Assembly: GCA_018825145.1 (NCBI GenBank)
Contig: JAHJFD010000057.1
Span: 1-35,054 of the forward strand
Source: Patescibacteria group bacterium
Lineage (GTDB): Bacteria; Patescibacteriota; Gracilibacteria; UM-FILTER-43-11
Reading direction: 5' to 3'
Length of the DNA stretch: 35,054 nucleotides
The stretch's first letter is position 1. Each line of letters starts with the position of its first letter. The position numbers and the translations under genes are program-made. Below, piece after piece: positions 24,741 through 32,361 of this stretch. The notes beneath the pieces are model-generated. The model searched no databases. It was not told the DNA's origin and saw nothing but the letters and a program-made list of their open reading frames with translations.

Positions 24741-25295
24741 TTATTTGGCGCCGCCAGCGGCAGATTTACCGGCCTTTCGCGCGACATACTCATCGACATA
24801 ACGAATACCTTTGCCTTTGTAAGGTTCCGGCGGTCTGAAGCTTCTGGCATTTGCTGCAAACTGACCAACAAGCTGTTTATCGATTCCGGAAATGATCAGG
24901 ATATTCTTTGACTCCTTATCCATTTCCGCCGTAATCCCCTCGGGCACATTAAGCTCAATCGGATGCGAAAAACCAAGATTTAAAGTTAATTTTTTTCCCG
25001 ATACCTGAGCTCTGTAACCCACGCCAATAATTTCCAGTCGCTTCTCAAAACCGGAAGAAACCCCTTTAATCATATTGGCAATAAGGGCACGGGTAAGCCC
25101 ATGCAGGCCTCGCACACTTGGCTCATCTGAACTTCGTTTTACACGAATCCCATGGTCATCTTTGCTGACACTGATTGAAGGGCTGAAGCCCATTTCAAGT
25201 TCACCTTTTGGCCCCTTGACCTTAATGCGATCGCCATTAAGAGTTACCTCAACACCGGAAGGAATAACAATGATTTGCTTACCGATTCTAGACAT
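24741..25295 (-). CDS. rplF: Large ribosomal subunit protein uL6
   Basis: 184 residues with two repeated alpha/beta domains. The start MSRIGKQIIVIPSGVEV and the C-terminal PEPYKGKGIRYVDE (near 157) are canonical. It lies near the sarcin-ricin loop. The leader is an A/T-rich octad array rather than a Shine-Dalgarno sequence. Confidence 0.97.
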   Translation of the reverse strand: MSRIGKQIIVIPSGVEVTLNGDRIKVKGPKGELEMGFSPSISVSKDDHGIRVKRSSDEPSVRGLHGLTRALIANMIKGVSSGFEKRLEIIGVGYRAQVSGKKLTLNLGFSHPIELNVPEGITAEMDKESKNILIISGIDKQLVGQFAANARSFRPPEPYKGKGIRYVDEYVARKAGKSAAGGAK

Positions 25296-25301
25296 TATTT
25301 A

Positions 25302-25341
25302 TAAAAATTTAAAAATTCCAAAAATCAAAAAATTAAAAGAC
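25302..25341 (-). repeat. Octad array before rplF
   Basis: Five tandem 8-mers on the plus strand: TAAAAATT, TAAAAATT, CCAAAAAT, CAAAAAAT, TAAAAGAC. The first two are identical and later ones drift. It fills nearly the whole rpsH-rplF spacer. Confidence 0.65.
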
Positions 25342-25342
25342 T

Positions 25343-25726
25343 TTACCAGATTTCACATAATAACTCTCCTCCCAGACCGTTTTTGCGGGCTTCCAATGTC
25401 GTCATAATGCCACGGGAAGTGGAAATTACACCAATTCCATAACCATTAAGAACCGGCTTCAGGTCGCCTTTTTTGATGTAAATCCTTTGTCCGGGCTTAC
25501 TGACACGCTTAAGGTGCAATTCTGTATGAGCATTATTCATGCTGATTTCGATCTGATCAAAATTCCCCACCTTAATAATTTTGAAATCATCCACGTATTT
25601 ATTCTGCTTAAGGACTTCGAGTATGGCAACTTTTAGCTTGGAATAAGCTACCACTGTTTTGGAGTGTTTTGCCTTCACGGCATTCCGAATTCTTGTGAGC
25701 AGATCTGCAATCGGATCAGTGACCAT
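25343..25726 (-). CDS. rpsH: Small ribosomal subunit protein uS8
   Basis: 127 residues. MVTDPIADLLTRIRNAVKA and the C-terminal GIGVISTSRGIMT, ending GGELLCEIW, are diagnostic. A primary 16S rRNA-binding protein; in E. coli it also represses the spc operon. Preceded by an A/T heptad array. Confidence 0.97.
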   Translation of the reverse strand: MVTDPIADLLTRIRNAVKAKHSKTVVAYSKLKVAILEVLKQNKYVDDFKIIKVGNFDQIEISMNNAHTELHLKRVSKPGQRIYIKKGDLKPVLNGYGIGVISTSRGIMTTLEARKNGLGGELLCEIW

Positions 25727-25735
25727 ATCTAACTA

Positions 25736-25763
25736 ATTAAAAATTGAAAATTAAAAATTGAAC
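25736..25763 (-). repeat. Heptad array before rpsH
   Basis: Four tandem 7-mers on the plus strand alternating ATTAAAA, ATTGAAA, ATTAAAA, ATTGAAC, starting nine bases from the rpsH ATG. Confidence 0.75.
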
Positions 25764-25770
25764 ATTTCTT

Positions 25771-25995
25771 TTACCAGCTTGATTTCTTGATTCCCATTAT
25801 TTCTCCTTTAGAGGCCAGCTCGCGGAAACAGATGCGACAAATCTCAAAATACCGAATATACCCCCGTGACCGTCCGCAAAGTTTGCAGCGATTGTAGGTT
25901 CGCACCCACTTTGCCGGCTTCTTGCCATTAGCAAGACTATTCTTCATCTTCCTTTGTCGTCGGGCCGTTTTTACGATCAGTGCTGTTCGAGCCAT
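25771..25995 (-). CDS. rpsN: Small ribosomal subunit protein uS14, zinc (type Z) form
   Basis: 74 residues. [20 protein letters not shown] carries both CxxC pairs of the zinc-binding short S14; the protein ends GIKKSSW as expected. It is about 13 residues longer at the N-terminus than the usual 61-residue form, because of a Lys/Arg-rich extension. No zinc-free S14 paralogue is in the window. Confidence 0.95.
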   Translation of the reverse strand: MARTALIVKTARRQRKMKNSLANGKKPAKWVRTYNRCKLCGRSRGYIRYFEICRICFRELASKGEIMGIKKSSW

Positions 25996-26015
25996 CTGAA
26001 TAAATTAATTAAAAA

Positions 26016-26561
26016 TTATTGCTTCATTTTTTTAAATGGAAATCCTATCTGAGTAAGAATGGCGCGTCCTTCCTCATCGTTCTTGGCGGTTGTGGAAATC
26101 GTCACCTGAATACCATGCACATTCAGTACATCATCAGGACTGATTTCGGGAAAAACAAGGGCTTCCCTGAAACCGATAGAATAATTACCCTGTCCATCAA
26201 AAGACTTCGGATTGAGCCCACGAAAATCACGCACTCGGGGAATAACAATGTTCACCAAACGATAGATAAACTCGTACATTCTCTTTCCCCGAAGAGTAAC
26301 GGTAATACCTGTTGGCATCCCCTGTCTGAGCTTAAAGTTAGAAATAGCTATCTTGGCCTTGGTAACAACCGGTTTCTGCCCGGCGATCTTTGACACATTG
26401 GAAATCACATCAGAATAATCCTTCGTATTCTTGATCAAAGTGCCAATTCCAACATTCAGCTTCACCTTGGAAATCCTCGGGACCGCCATCCTGTTCTTGA
26501 TACCAAGCTCCTTCTGGAGCGCGGGAATAACCTCGGTGTTGAATGTATCGTAGTAAGTCAT
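26016..26561 (-). CDS. rplE: Large ribosomal subunit protein uL5
   Basis: 181 residues. KVKLNVGIG (31-39), the RQGMPTGITVTLRG stretch and RDFRGLNPKSFDGQGNYSIG are diagnostic. Binds 5S rRNA with L18 and contacts the P-site tRNA. Order rplN-rplX-rplE-rpsN is conserved. Confidence 0.97.
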   Translation of the reverse strand: MTYYDTFNTEVIPALQKELGIKNRMAVPRISKVKLNVGIGTLIKNTKDYSDVISNVSKIAGQKPVVTKAKIAISNFKLRQGMPTGITVTLRGKRMYEFIYRLVNIVIPRVRDFRGLNPKSFDGQGNYSIGFREALVFPEISPDDVLNVHGIQVTISTTAKNDEEGRAILTQIGFPFKKMKQ

Positions 26562-26592
26562 CAGTTAATGGTCAGAATTCAAATGTTATAAA

Positions 26593-26931
26593 TTATTTCT
26601 TTTTTTCGACTTTGGATTTTGCCTGCTCAACAGACTCGCTGCATTTCTTACAAATCCGGTATTTCTTTCCTTTGTCAGGCATTTTGTAGCCAACACGCGT
26701 CGTCTTATTGCAGCTTGGACAGATCAACTTAACATTCGAAACCGCAAGAGGTGCCTCATACTGGAGCCTTTGGCCGGCGTGTGTCGCAGTCTTTTTAATA
26801 TGACGGGTCCGGATATTGACTTTTTCCACAGTAACCTTGCCCTGTTTTTCCAGAACACGCATCACTACGCCGGTTTTACCCTTGTACTTACCGGCAGTCA
26901 CCAATACTTTATCTTTAACTTTAATCTTCAT
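26593..26931 (-). CDS. rplX: Large ribosomal subunit protein uL24
   Basis: 112 residues. A KOW motif near the N-terminus (VLVTAGKYKGKTGVVMRVL) starts 50S assembly. The C-terminal half carries CPSC and CKKC pairs that look like a zinc ribbon, a variant known in some other bacterial L24 proteins but absent from E. coli L24. A Lys-rich tail follows. Preceded by the cleanest heptad array in the window. Confidence 0.95.
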   Translation of the reverse strand: MKIKVKDKVLVTAGKYKGKTGVVMRVLEKQGKVTVEKVNIRTRHIKKTATHAGQRLQYEAPLAVSNVKLICPSCNKTTRVGYKMPDKGKKYRICKKCSESVEQAKSKVEKKK

Positions 26932-26936
26932 AACCC

Positions 26937-26964
26937 GTAATTTGTAATTTGTAATTCGTAATTA
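26937..26964 (-). repeat. Heptad array before rplX
   Basis: Four tandem 7-mers on the plus strand: GTAATTT, GTAATTT, GTAATTC, GTAATTA, followed by a drifted ATAATTA that runs into the rplN stop codon. Starts five bases from the rplX ATG. Confidence 0.8.
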
Positions 26965-26968
26965 ATAA

Positions 26969-27337
26969 TTATAGAACCTCAGGTGCCTGAGAAATAATCT
27001 TCTGATACCCACGGGCCCGAAGTTCACGGGCAACGGGGCCAAACACGCGGGTGCCTTTAGGCATGCCATCATTATTGACAATGACGACGGCATTATCGTC
27101 AAAGCGAATGTAAGAACCATCTTTCCGGCGAATGTTGTTCTTTGTGCGAACAACCACGGCGCGTTGAACGGTATGACTTTTGACCACTCCTTTGACAGCG
27201 GCGCTTTTTACGGCAACAACAATAAGATCACTGATCCCAGCGAATTTTCTTTTCGAGCCACCCAGTACTTTTATGCACATCACTTTCTTGGCACCAGTGT
27301 TGTCGGCAACATGCAGGAGTGTTTGTGGTTGGATCAT
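26969..27337 (-). CDS. rplN: Large ribosomal subunit protein uL14
   Basis: 122 residues, canonical length. [20 protein letters not shown] and [20 protein letters not shown] are diagnostic. It forms intersubunit bridges and, in other bacteria, binds the silencing factor RsfS. The first gene of the spc-type segment, 33 nt after rpsQ, with no sign of a separate promoter. Confidence 0.97.
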   Translation of the reverse strand: MIQPQTLLHVADNTGAKKVMCIKVLGGSKRKFAGISDLIVVAVKSAAVKGVVKSHTVQRAVVVRTKNNIRRKDGSYIRFDDNAVVIVNNDGMPKGTRVFGPVARELRARGYQKIISQAPEVL

Positions 27338-27370
27338 TTTAACTGATAATTATCTTTTGGATTAGGGGAT

Positions 27371-27601
27371 TTAGGAATTGGCAACTATTTTCCACCTTTT
27401 CAATTTACTCACAGGTTTTGTTTCCGTAATGGTAACCGTATCACCAATATTGAATTGAGTAGCATCTTCTACATGGGCATAAAACTTCTTTGAAACTCTG
27501 TACTTTTTCTTGTATTTAGGATGATTTTTATAAGAGTTGACTTTGACCACAAGGGTCTTGGCCATTTTATTACTGGTGATGGTTCCTGTTTTCGTCCGCA
27601 T
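27371..27601 (-). CDS. rpsQ: Small ribosomal subunit protein uS17
   Basis: 76 residues with an OB fold. GTITSNKMAKTLVVKV (6-21) and NIGDTVTITETKPVSKLKRW (51-70) are diagnostic. Primary 16S rRNA binder. Confidence 0.96.
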   Translation of the reverse strand: MRTKTGTITSNKMAKTLVVKVNSYKNHPKYKKKYRVSKKFYAHVEDATQFNIGDTVTITETKPVSKLKRWKIVANS

Positions 27602-27622
27602 AGAAAATTTTTAATTGTCTTA

Positions 27623-27847
27623 TTAATCGATTTTACCGGCTTTCTCAACCGCTTCCTCCAGGTCAAGCTCCATCAGGGCAGTCATAATGCGGGCAATGAA
27701 CTTCTTTTGCTTTGAGATGCCACTGGTATCTTTTTCGTGCTTTGTCTTAACCGTAATGTGCTTCTTCATTGCCAATTCGCGAGCTCCTTCAAGCTCTTGA
27801 AGTAATTCTTTTCTCGTCAATGATTTGAGTTCTTGGTTTGATAACAT
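27623..27847 (-). CDS. rpmC: Large ribosomal subunit protein uL29
   Basis: 74 residues, two helices. LKSLTRKELLQELEGARELA and the later KKFIARIMTAL give a typical L29 helical hairpin, with a short C-terminal extension. It sits near the tunnel exit and contacts trigger factor and SRP. Two bases after rplP. Confidence 0.93.
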   Translation of the reverse strand: MLSNQELKSLTRKELLQELEGARELAMKKHITVKTKHEKDTSGISKQKKFIARIMTALMELDLEEAVEKAGKID

Positions 27848-27849
27848 TC

Positions 27850-28266
27850 TTAATGATGTTTTAGAACAATCTTGGTTTTAATACCCAATTTTGAGTCAGC
27901 CAGCTTAAGGGCCTCACGAGCTAATGCCTCTGGTATTCCGTCCATTTCGAAGATGATTTTCCCAGGCTTTACACGTGCCACATAAAATTCTACCGACCCT
28001 TTACCAGAACCCATTGGCACCTCGGAAGCCTTTCGTGTAATAGGTGTGTGAGGAAAAACGCGAATCCAGATCTTACCGCCACGCTTGATGGCACGGGTCA
28101 TAGCACGACGGGCCGCTTCAATCTGTCTGGACGTCAACTCACCGGCCGTAACAGCTTTAAGCCCAATTGACCCAAAACTGACAGCGTTACCACCTTTAGA
28201 CAAACCTTTCAGGGCTGACCTGGACCGATGTAACTTCCTGTATTTTTGCTTCTTAGGTTGGAGCAT
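27850..28266 (-). CDS. rplP: Large ribosomal subunit protein uL16
   Basis: 138 residues. [37 protein letters not shown] and [19 protein letters not shown] are diagnostic. It organises the peptidyl-transferase region and the elbow of A-site tRNA. Confidence 0.97.
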   Translation of the reverse strand: MLQPKKQKYRKLHRSRSALKGLSKGGNAVSFGSIGLKAVTAGELTSRQIEAARRAMTRAIKRGGKIWIRVFPHTPITRKASEVPMGSGKGSVEFYVARVKPGKIIFEMDGIPEALAREALKLADSKLGIKTKIVLKHH

Positions 28267-28279
28267 CAGTTAAAATAAA

Positions 28280-28987
28280 TTATTTGGATTTTTCGCGCCC
28301 ACGGTGAGTGGTGTCTTCTTCATATTTTTCTTCCCTCTCAACTTTGCCGGTATCCTTAGACTTAAAGACCAGTCCGCGGTAAATCCATACTTTAACACCA
28401 ATAACACCGTAACTGGTATTGGCAGGCACTTGTGCGTAATCAATGTCAGCGCGCATGGTATGCAATGGAATATTGCCTTCCTTGTATGTCTCATTACGTG
28501 AAATTTCTACACCATTCAGGCGACCCGCAACCTGGATTTTCACCCCTTTGGCGCCCGCATCCATTGCTTTTTTTATTCCCATTTTCACGGCCCGGCGGTA
28601 TGCCACTCTTTTTTCAACCTGCTGAACCACTACCTCGGCAATCAGGACCGCAACCAGGTCAGGCTGAGCAACCTCATGAATATTAACCTCTATATTTTCA
28701 TTGAACTTGCGGGTTAGCATATCACGAAGATCTTCGATAGCCACACCTTGTCGCCCAATAATCAGGCCGGGCTTGGCGGCGCTGATATTGGCAACCACTT
28801 TTTTGGCAGAGCGTTCAATTTCAATCTTTACGACACCAGCACTTTTAAGTTTATCAGAAAGAAATTTTTTCAGTTCCAGATCGGCATGGAATTTTTTGGC
28901 ATAGTCCTTTCCTTCGGCAAACCATTTGGATGGCCAGGTGTTAATAATACCGATACGTAGTGATTTGGGATTAACTTTTTGACCCAT
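28280..28987 (-). CDS. rpsC: Small ribosomal subunit protein uS3
   Basis: 235 residues. The N-terminal MGQKVNPKSLRIGI opening and the KH-type RNA-binding segment with KPGLIIGRQG (69-78) are clear. The C-terminal domain contains KGVKIQVAGRLNGVEISR (153-170). A charged tail follows. Lines the mRNA entry tunnel. Preceded by an A/T heptad array. Confidence 0.97.
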   Translation of the reverse strand: MGQKVNPKSLRIGIINTWPSKWFAEGKDYAKKFHADLELKKFLSDKLKSAGVVKIEIERSAKKVVANISAAKPGLIIGRQGVAIEDLRDMLTRKFNENIEVNIHEVAQPDLVAVLIAEVVVQQVEKRVAYRRAVKMGIKKAMDAGAKGVKIQVAGRLNGVEISRNETYKEGNIPLHTMRADIDYAQVPANTSYGVIGVKVWIYRGLVFKSKDTGKVEREEKYEEDTTHRGREKSK

Positions 28988-28996
28988 AATTTTCTT

Positions 28997-29017
28997 AATT
29001 CAAAATTGAAAATTAAA
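28997..29017 (-). repeat. Heptad array before rpsC
   Basis: Three tandem 7-mers on the plus strand: AATTCAA, AATTGAA, AATTAAA, with a drifted fourth (AACTAAC) running into rplV. Starts nine bases from the rpsC ATG. Confidence 0.72.
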
Positions 29018-29019
29018 AA

Positions 29020-29505
29020 CTAACCTTTCTTGTTTGATTTTTTGCCGGTCTTTTTTACAGGCAGTTTTTTCTCGGTTTTTTTCTTAGTGACTGACTTTTT
29101 TGAAGTCTCCTTCTTTACTTCCTTCTTCTTTGGCGTTTCAACCTTTTCTTCTTTTACAGGAACCTTGGGCTTGCTTCCATCAGCTAAACCTACTTCAACC
29201 GTAATATGAGAAGTGCGTTTTCCTATTGGGTGAACACGTCCGCGGGAAATAGGAATGGAACGTTTGTAAGTCGGCCCTTTGGTTACAAGAATTTGCGTAA
29301 TAAAAAGATCATCAATCGACTGTTTGAAATTATTTTTTGCGTTTAAGGCAGCCGAATGAATAACTTTATACAGAATGTCAGCACCCTTTTTAGGCATAAA
29401 TTTGAGAATGGCTAATGCATCATTTACTTTTTTTCCACGCACAATCCCAGCCACAAGATTGGCTTTTTTGGGGGAAATCCGAATTTTTCTTAAGTGTGCT
29501 TTCAT
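29020..29505 (-). CDS. rplV: Large ribosomal subunit protein uL22, with long basic tail
   Basis: 161 residues. The conserved core (1-110) shows RISPKKANLVAGIVRGK (9-25) and the loop region YKRSIPISRGRVHPIGKRTSHI. The last 50 or so residues are a Lys-rich disordered extension, much longer than in E. coli L22 (110 aa). The start overlaps the rpsS stop by one base (TAATG), so translation is probably coupled. Confidence 0.96.
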   Translation of the reverse strand: MKAHLRKIRISPKKANLVAGIVRGKKVNDALAILKFMPKKGADILYKVIHSAALNAKNNFKQSIDDLFITQILVTKGPTYKRSIPISRGRVHPIGKRTSHITVEVGLADGSKPKVPVKEEKVETPKKKEVKKETSKKSVTKKKTEKKLPVKKTGKKSNKKG

Positions 29506-29783
29506 TATGAGGCTGTTTTAGCTAACTTGCCGCCATGGGATTTAAATTTGCGAGTGGGGGAAAATTCGCCAAGCTTATGACCAACCATATTTTCGGTAAC
29601 ATAAACAGAAATGTGAGTCTTGCCGTTGTGGACGCCAAATGTATGGCCAACGAATTCAGGAGCAATGGTGCAAGCTCGTGACCAGGTTTTGATAACCCTT
29701 TTTTGGCCTGAGGCTTCCATCATCTGAACCTTCTTCAGGAGTTTTGGATCCACGTAGATGCCTTTCTTTAAACTTCTGCTCAT
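29505..29783 (-). CDS. rpsS: Small ribosomal subunit protein uS19
   Basis: 92 residues, canonical. [37 protein letters not shown] and [15 protein letters not shown] are diagnostic. 30S head protein that pairs with S13. One-base overlap with rplV. Confidence 0.97.
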   Translation of the reverse strand: MSRSLKKGIYVDPKLLKKVQMMEASGQKRVIKTWSRACTIAPEFVGHTFGVHNGKTHISVYVTENMVGHKLGEFSPTRKFKSHGGKLAKTAS

Positions 29784-29801
29784 ACTGACTTATCGATTAA
29801 A

Positions 29802-30644
29802 TTATTTTTTCTTCTTTCGTCGTCCTTTAATAATAAGATGATCACTATACCTTTTTCGACGTCTTGTTTTAACGCCAAGTGCAGGGGCTCCCCAGGGAGT
29901 TTTTGGCATTTTGGGGCTGATAGCTGTATGACCTTCACCACCACCATGAGGATGATCTGTGGCATTCATAGATTTACCCAAGACCTGTGGCCGTCGGCCC
30001 ATCTTTCTCATTCGGCCGGCCTTACCAATAGTTACATTATTGTGATCAATATTGGAAACCTGTCCGATAGTTGCAAAACATTCTTTGGAAACGTAGCGAA
30101 TGGAACCGGATGGCAAAGTTACCTGCGCAAGCTCACCGTCCTGAGAAGACACCTGACCGGAGGAACCGGCAGATTTGACCATCTGAGCGCCTCTGCCAGG
30201 CTGAATTTCAACATCATGTATATTGAAACCGACAGGTATACTGCCGATTTTTACCCGATTGCCAGGCTTAATTTTAGCCTTATTACTGCAAATCACCCTC
30301 TCGCCAACCTTGAGTCCATCGGGGGCCAGAATATAGCGTCTTTCTCCATCTTCATAAATCAGAAGGGAAATAAAAGCGGTGCGATTTGGATCGTATTCAA
30401 TCTTTTCAACCTTGGCAGGCACATCAAGCTTATCAAACCTTTTGTTGTCAATCAGCCGATAGAGCCTTTTGACACCTCCGCCCCGGTGCCGGACAGTGAT
30501 TCTTCCCTGATTATTGCGACCGGAATGTTTGGAAATTGTCGTCATCAGGCCTTTTTGACGCTTTGCTTTCGAAAGACCGCTGTAATCAACCGTAGTCATG
30601 CCCCTTCGTCCCGCTGTTGTAGGCTTATATTTCTTGATTGCCAT
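29802..30644 (-). CDS. rplB: Large ribosomal subunit protein uL2
   Basis: 280 residues. SGRNNQGRITVRHRGGGVKR (42-61), the OB and SH3-like domains, and the C-terminal MNATDHPHGGGEGHTA stretch, whose conserved His lies near the peptidyl-transferase centre, are all present. Start overlaps the rplW stop by one base. Confidence 0.98.
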   Translation of the reverse strand: MAIKKYKPTTAGRRGMTTVDYSGLSKAKRQKGLMTTISKHSGRNNQGRITVRHRGGGVKRLYRLIDNKRFDKLDVPAKVEKIEYDPNRTAFISLLIYEDGERRYILAPDGLKVGERVICSNKAKIKPGNRVKIGSIPVGFNIHDVEIQPGRGAQMVKSAGSSGQVSSQDGELAQVTLPSGSIRYVSKECFATIGQVSNIDHNNVTIGKAGRMRKMGRRPQVLGKSMNATDHPHGGGEGHTAISPKMPKTPWGAPALGVKTRRRKRYSDHLIIKGRRKKKK

Positions 30645-30943
30645 TACTTCGCGATCTTTAATTTATTAAAATCAATATTTTGCTTGGCTTTGATGGTGAT
30701 GATTGCTTTTTTTGATGCCGGTCGTTTGGTTATTGCACGTCCGCGTCCAACCACTCGTTTTTTTTCACGAACTGGAATAATGTTTACAGATATAACATCA
30801 ACGCCATACGCCTTATTAACCGCTTTTGCGATTTCGACCTTAGTCGCGTTAGCCTTTACACGAACCGTGTACTTTGACTTCGCCTGAGCACTACTGCTCT
30901 TCTCAGTGACTACCGGTGCTATAAGGACATTGGTCAGTTGCAT
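30644..30943 (-). CDS. rplW: Large ribosomal subunit protein uL23
   Basis: 99 residues. NVLIAPVVTEKSSSAQAKSK, then VRVKANATKVEIAKAVNKAY and VDVISVNIIPVREKKR are diagnostic. A tunnel-exit protein and docking site for trigger factor and SRP. Two bases after rplD. Confidence 0.97.
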   Translation of the reverse strand: MQLTNVLIAPVVTEKSSSAQAKSKYTVRVKANATKVEIAKAVNKAYGVDVISVNIIPVREKKRVVGRGRAITKRPASKKAIITIKAKQNIDFNKLKIAK

Positions 30944-30945
30944 AA

Positions 30946-31572
30946 CTATTTAAGAAAAATTTCTTCAGCCTTCTTAAGGGCGGGTTTCATAAACATAATA
31001 TTGTCGTAAGTAAGAATGTCGTGGGGATTGAGATAATCCACAAGAATCGTTTTTACTTTAGGAAGATTATTGGCGGACTTTTCGAGTATTTCATTCTTTG
31101 CGTCAAGAACAATCAGAAGACTGCGTCCGGCAGGAAGTTTTTCAACCATCGCGGAAAAATCCCCGGTCTTAGGAGTATCTGCTTTGTAAGTATCAAGGGC
31201 AAAAATTCTATTGTCAGCCGCCTTCTGGGAAAGACAGGAAAAAAGGGCTGAACGCCGTGCCTTTTTAGGCATATCAAGTGAAAAATTGCGAACGTTTCGG
31301 GGGCCAAAAGCCACACCTCCGCCACGCCATACTGGATTGCGGGATGAACCGAATCTTGCACGACCGGTTCCTTTTTGCCTCCAGGGTTTCTTTCCGCCGC
31401 CACGCACTTCGGCACGAGTCTTCACATGAGCATTAGCCTGACGCCTATTGGCCAACTGGCGAATAACGGACAAACGAATCAGTTCATCGTTAACAACAAC
31501 CTTAAACATAGCGTCGGATGCTTCTGTTGTTCCTTTCTTCTCTCCTGATTGTACGTATAGATCGATCTTCAA
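30946..31572 (-). CDS. rplD: Large ribosomal subunit protein uL4
   Basis: 208 residues, with a TTG start at 31570-31572; an in-frame TGA lies two codons upstream, so no earlier start is possible. RAEVRGGGKKPWRQKGTGRA marks the tunnel loop, and FGPRNVRNFSLDMPKK the adjacent core. In E. coli L4 represses the S10 operon through its leader; the structured rplC leader here is a possible analogue. Confidence 0.96.
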   Translation of the reverse strand: MKIDLYVQSGEKKGTTEASDAMFKVVVNDELIRLSVIRQLANRRQANAHVKTRAEVRGGGKKPWRQKGTGRARFGSSRNPVWRGGGVAFGPRNVRNFSLDMPKKARRSALFSCLSQKAADNRIFALDTYKADTPKTGDFSAMVEKLPAGRSLLIVLDAKNEILEKSANNLPKVKTILVDYLNPHDILTYDNIMFMKPALKKAEEIFLK

Positions 31573-31579
31573 TTTTCAA

Positions 31580-32167
31580 TTAAAACTTAATATATACATA
31601 GGAATTGTTAGCCCCCGGAACTGCACCCTTGATGGCCAGAACATTTTTATCGGCAACGACTGAGATCAAAGGACGATTTTTAAGCGTGATCTGCTCATTA
31701 CCCATCTGACCTGGAAGCTTACGCCCCTTCCTTACACGACCTGGCTTGGCACAGGTCCCCACTGAACCGGGTTCGCGGTGGAACACGGATCCATGACTTT
31801 CGGGGCCGCCGGCAAAGTTATGCCGCTTCATCACTCCCTGATACCCCTTACCCCTCGAATTCCCCATTACCGTTACCGTTTCAACTTCCTTCAGAATTTC
31901 AACGGAAACCTTTTGCCCCTTCTTATAGTCATCTGCATTTTCGACACGAAATTCCTTTATAACTTTAAACTTTTTGTTCCTGGTCTCGCCTTGACGGGAC
32001 TTATACGCATCAAAGCCTAGGACTATCGCCGGATATCCGTCTGTCTTTTCCGTTTTGATCTGCACAACCTCGTTAGGTTCGCAGACAACGTAAGTGACTG
32101 GGATCACGCGACCATCGTCTTGAATGACTTGGCTCATTCCTAATTTTTTTCCGATAATTCCGGGCAT
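31580..32167 (-). CDS. rplC: Large ribosomal subunit protein uL3
   Basis: 195 residues. IIGKKLGMSQVIQDDGRVIP opens the protein, and KRHNFAGGPESHGSVFHREP with PGQMGNEQ (the Gln methylated in E. coli) mark the central extension. The first gene of the continuous ribosomal block here; rpsJ, which normally precedes it, is separated by a gene on the other strand. It therefore has its own promoter and a 72-nt leader. Confidence 0.97.
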   Translation of the reverse strand: MPGIIGKKLGMSQVIQDDGRVIPVTYVVCEPNEVVQIKTEKTDGYPAIVLGFDAYKSRQGETRNKKFKVIKEFRVENADDYKKGQKVSVEILKEVETVTVMGNSRGKGYQGVMKRHNFAGGPESHGSVFHREPGSVGTCAKPGRVRKGRKLPGQMGNEQITLKNRPLISVVADKNVLAIKGAVPGANNSYVYIKF

Positions 32168-32180
32168 TGTTTTTAGAGGT

Positions 32181-32213
32181 TAAGGAGGTTTTTGGGCCGA
32201 TGCGAATCGGACC
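32181..32213 (-). promoter_or_regulatory. Structured rplC leader with anti-Shine-Dalgarno-like tract
   Basis: In the minus-strand transcript a hairpin CCGAU-UCGC-AUCGG, extended by GG/CC across one mismatch, occupies 32194-32213. It is followed by ACCUCCUUA (32181-32189), identical to the usual 3' end of bacterial 16S rRNA, instead of a Shine-Dalgarno sequence. A 5' GAGGU segment can pair with the ACCUC, offering two alternative folds. Possible autoregulatory leader. Confidence 0.4.
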
Positions 32214-32245
32214 TCATCCCCGCTGCTAACATAAATTGCCCGTTC

Positions 32246-32273
32246 ATTTTACCGATGGCATGTCTAAAGTCAA
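32246..32273 (-). promoter_or_regulatory. Main ribosomal operon promoter upstream of rplC
   Basis: Minus strand TTGACT (32268-32273) and TAAAAT (32246-32251) are separated by 16 nt, each matching the sigma70 consensus at five of six positions. Predicted start near 32239, giving a leader of about 72 nt. Confidence 0.65.
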
Positions 32274-32296
32274 GGAAAAATTAGACATTCTTAGAC
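32260..32296. promoter_or_regulatory. Operator-like inverted repeat around the rplC -35 box
   Basis: ATGTCTAA (32260-32267) and TTAGACAT (32281-32288) are a perfect 8-bp inverted repeat flanking the -35 hexamer, and TTAGAC recurs at 32291-32296. Its position suits a repressor site for the rplC promoter, or an activator site for the divergent gene at 32362. Confidence 0.4.
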
Positions 32297-32332
32297 GAAT
32301 TGTCCAAAAAAGAAAATATCCGAAAAAAAGTT

Positions 32333-32338
32333 TATAAT
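32333..32338 (+). promoter_or_regulatory. Candidate -10 box for the CDP-alcohol phosphatidyltransferase gene
   Basis: A perfect TATAAT 23 nt before the ATG at 32362. No acceptable -35 hexamer is seen at 16-18 nt, so activator dependence or a weak promoter is likely. Confidence 0.4.
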
Positions 32339-32361
32339 TCATAATGAATAACTAAACGAAT

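Noticed and set aside
19141-29024. CRISPR array or insertion-sequence remnants in the A/T-rich spacers
   Set aside because: Units are 7-8 nt without spacers, differ between sites, and show no terminal inverted repeats or target duplications.
29838-30887. A 349-codon plus-strand frame antisense to rplB and rplW
   Set aside because: Shadow of two unmistakable ribosomal protein genes; product is low-quality sequence with no domain.
32181-32229. Plus-strand TAAGGAGGT followed by ATG and a nine-codon ORF (MRIGPHPRC)
   Set aside because: A perfect Shine-Dalgarno sequence, but it is the complement of the rplC leader, lacks a plus-strand promoter, and the peptide is too short to support. The signal is better read as an anti-SD-like tract in the rplC leader.
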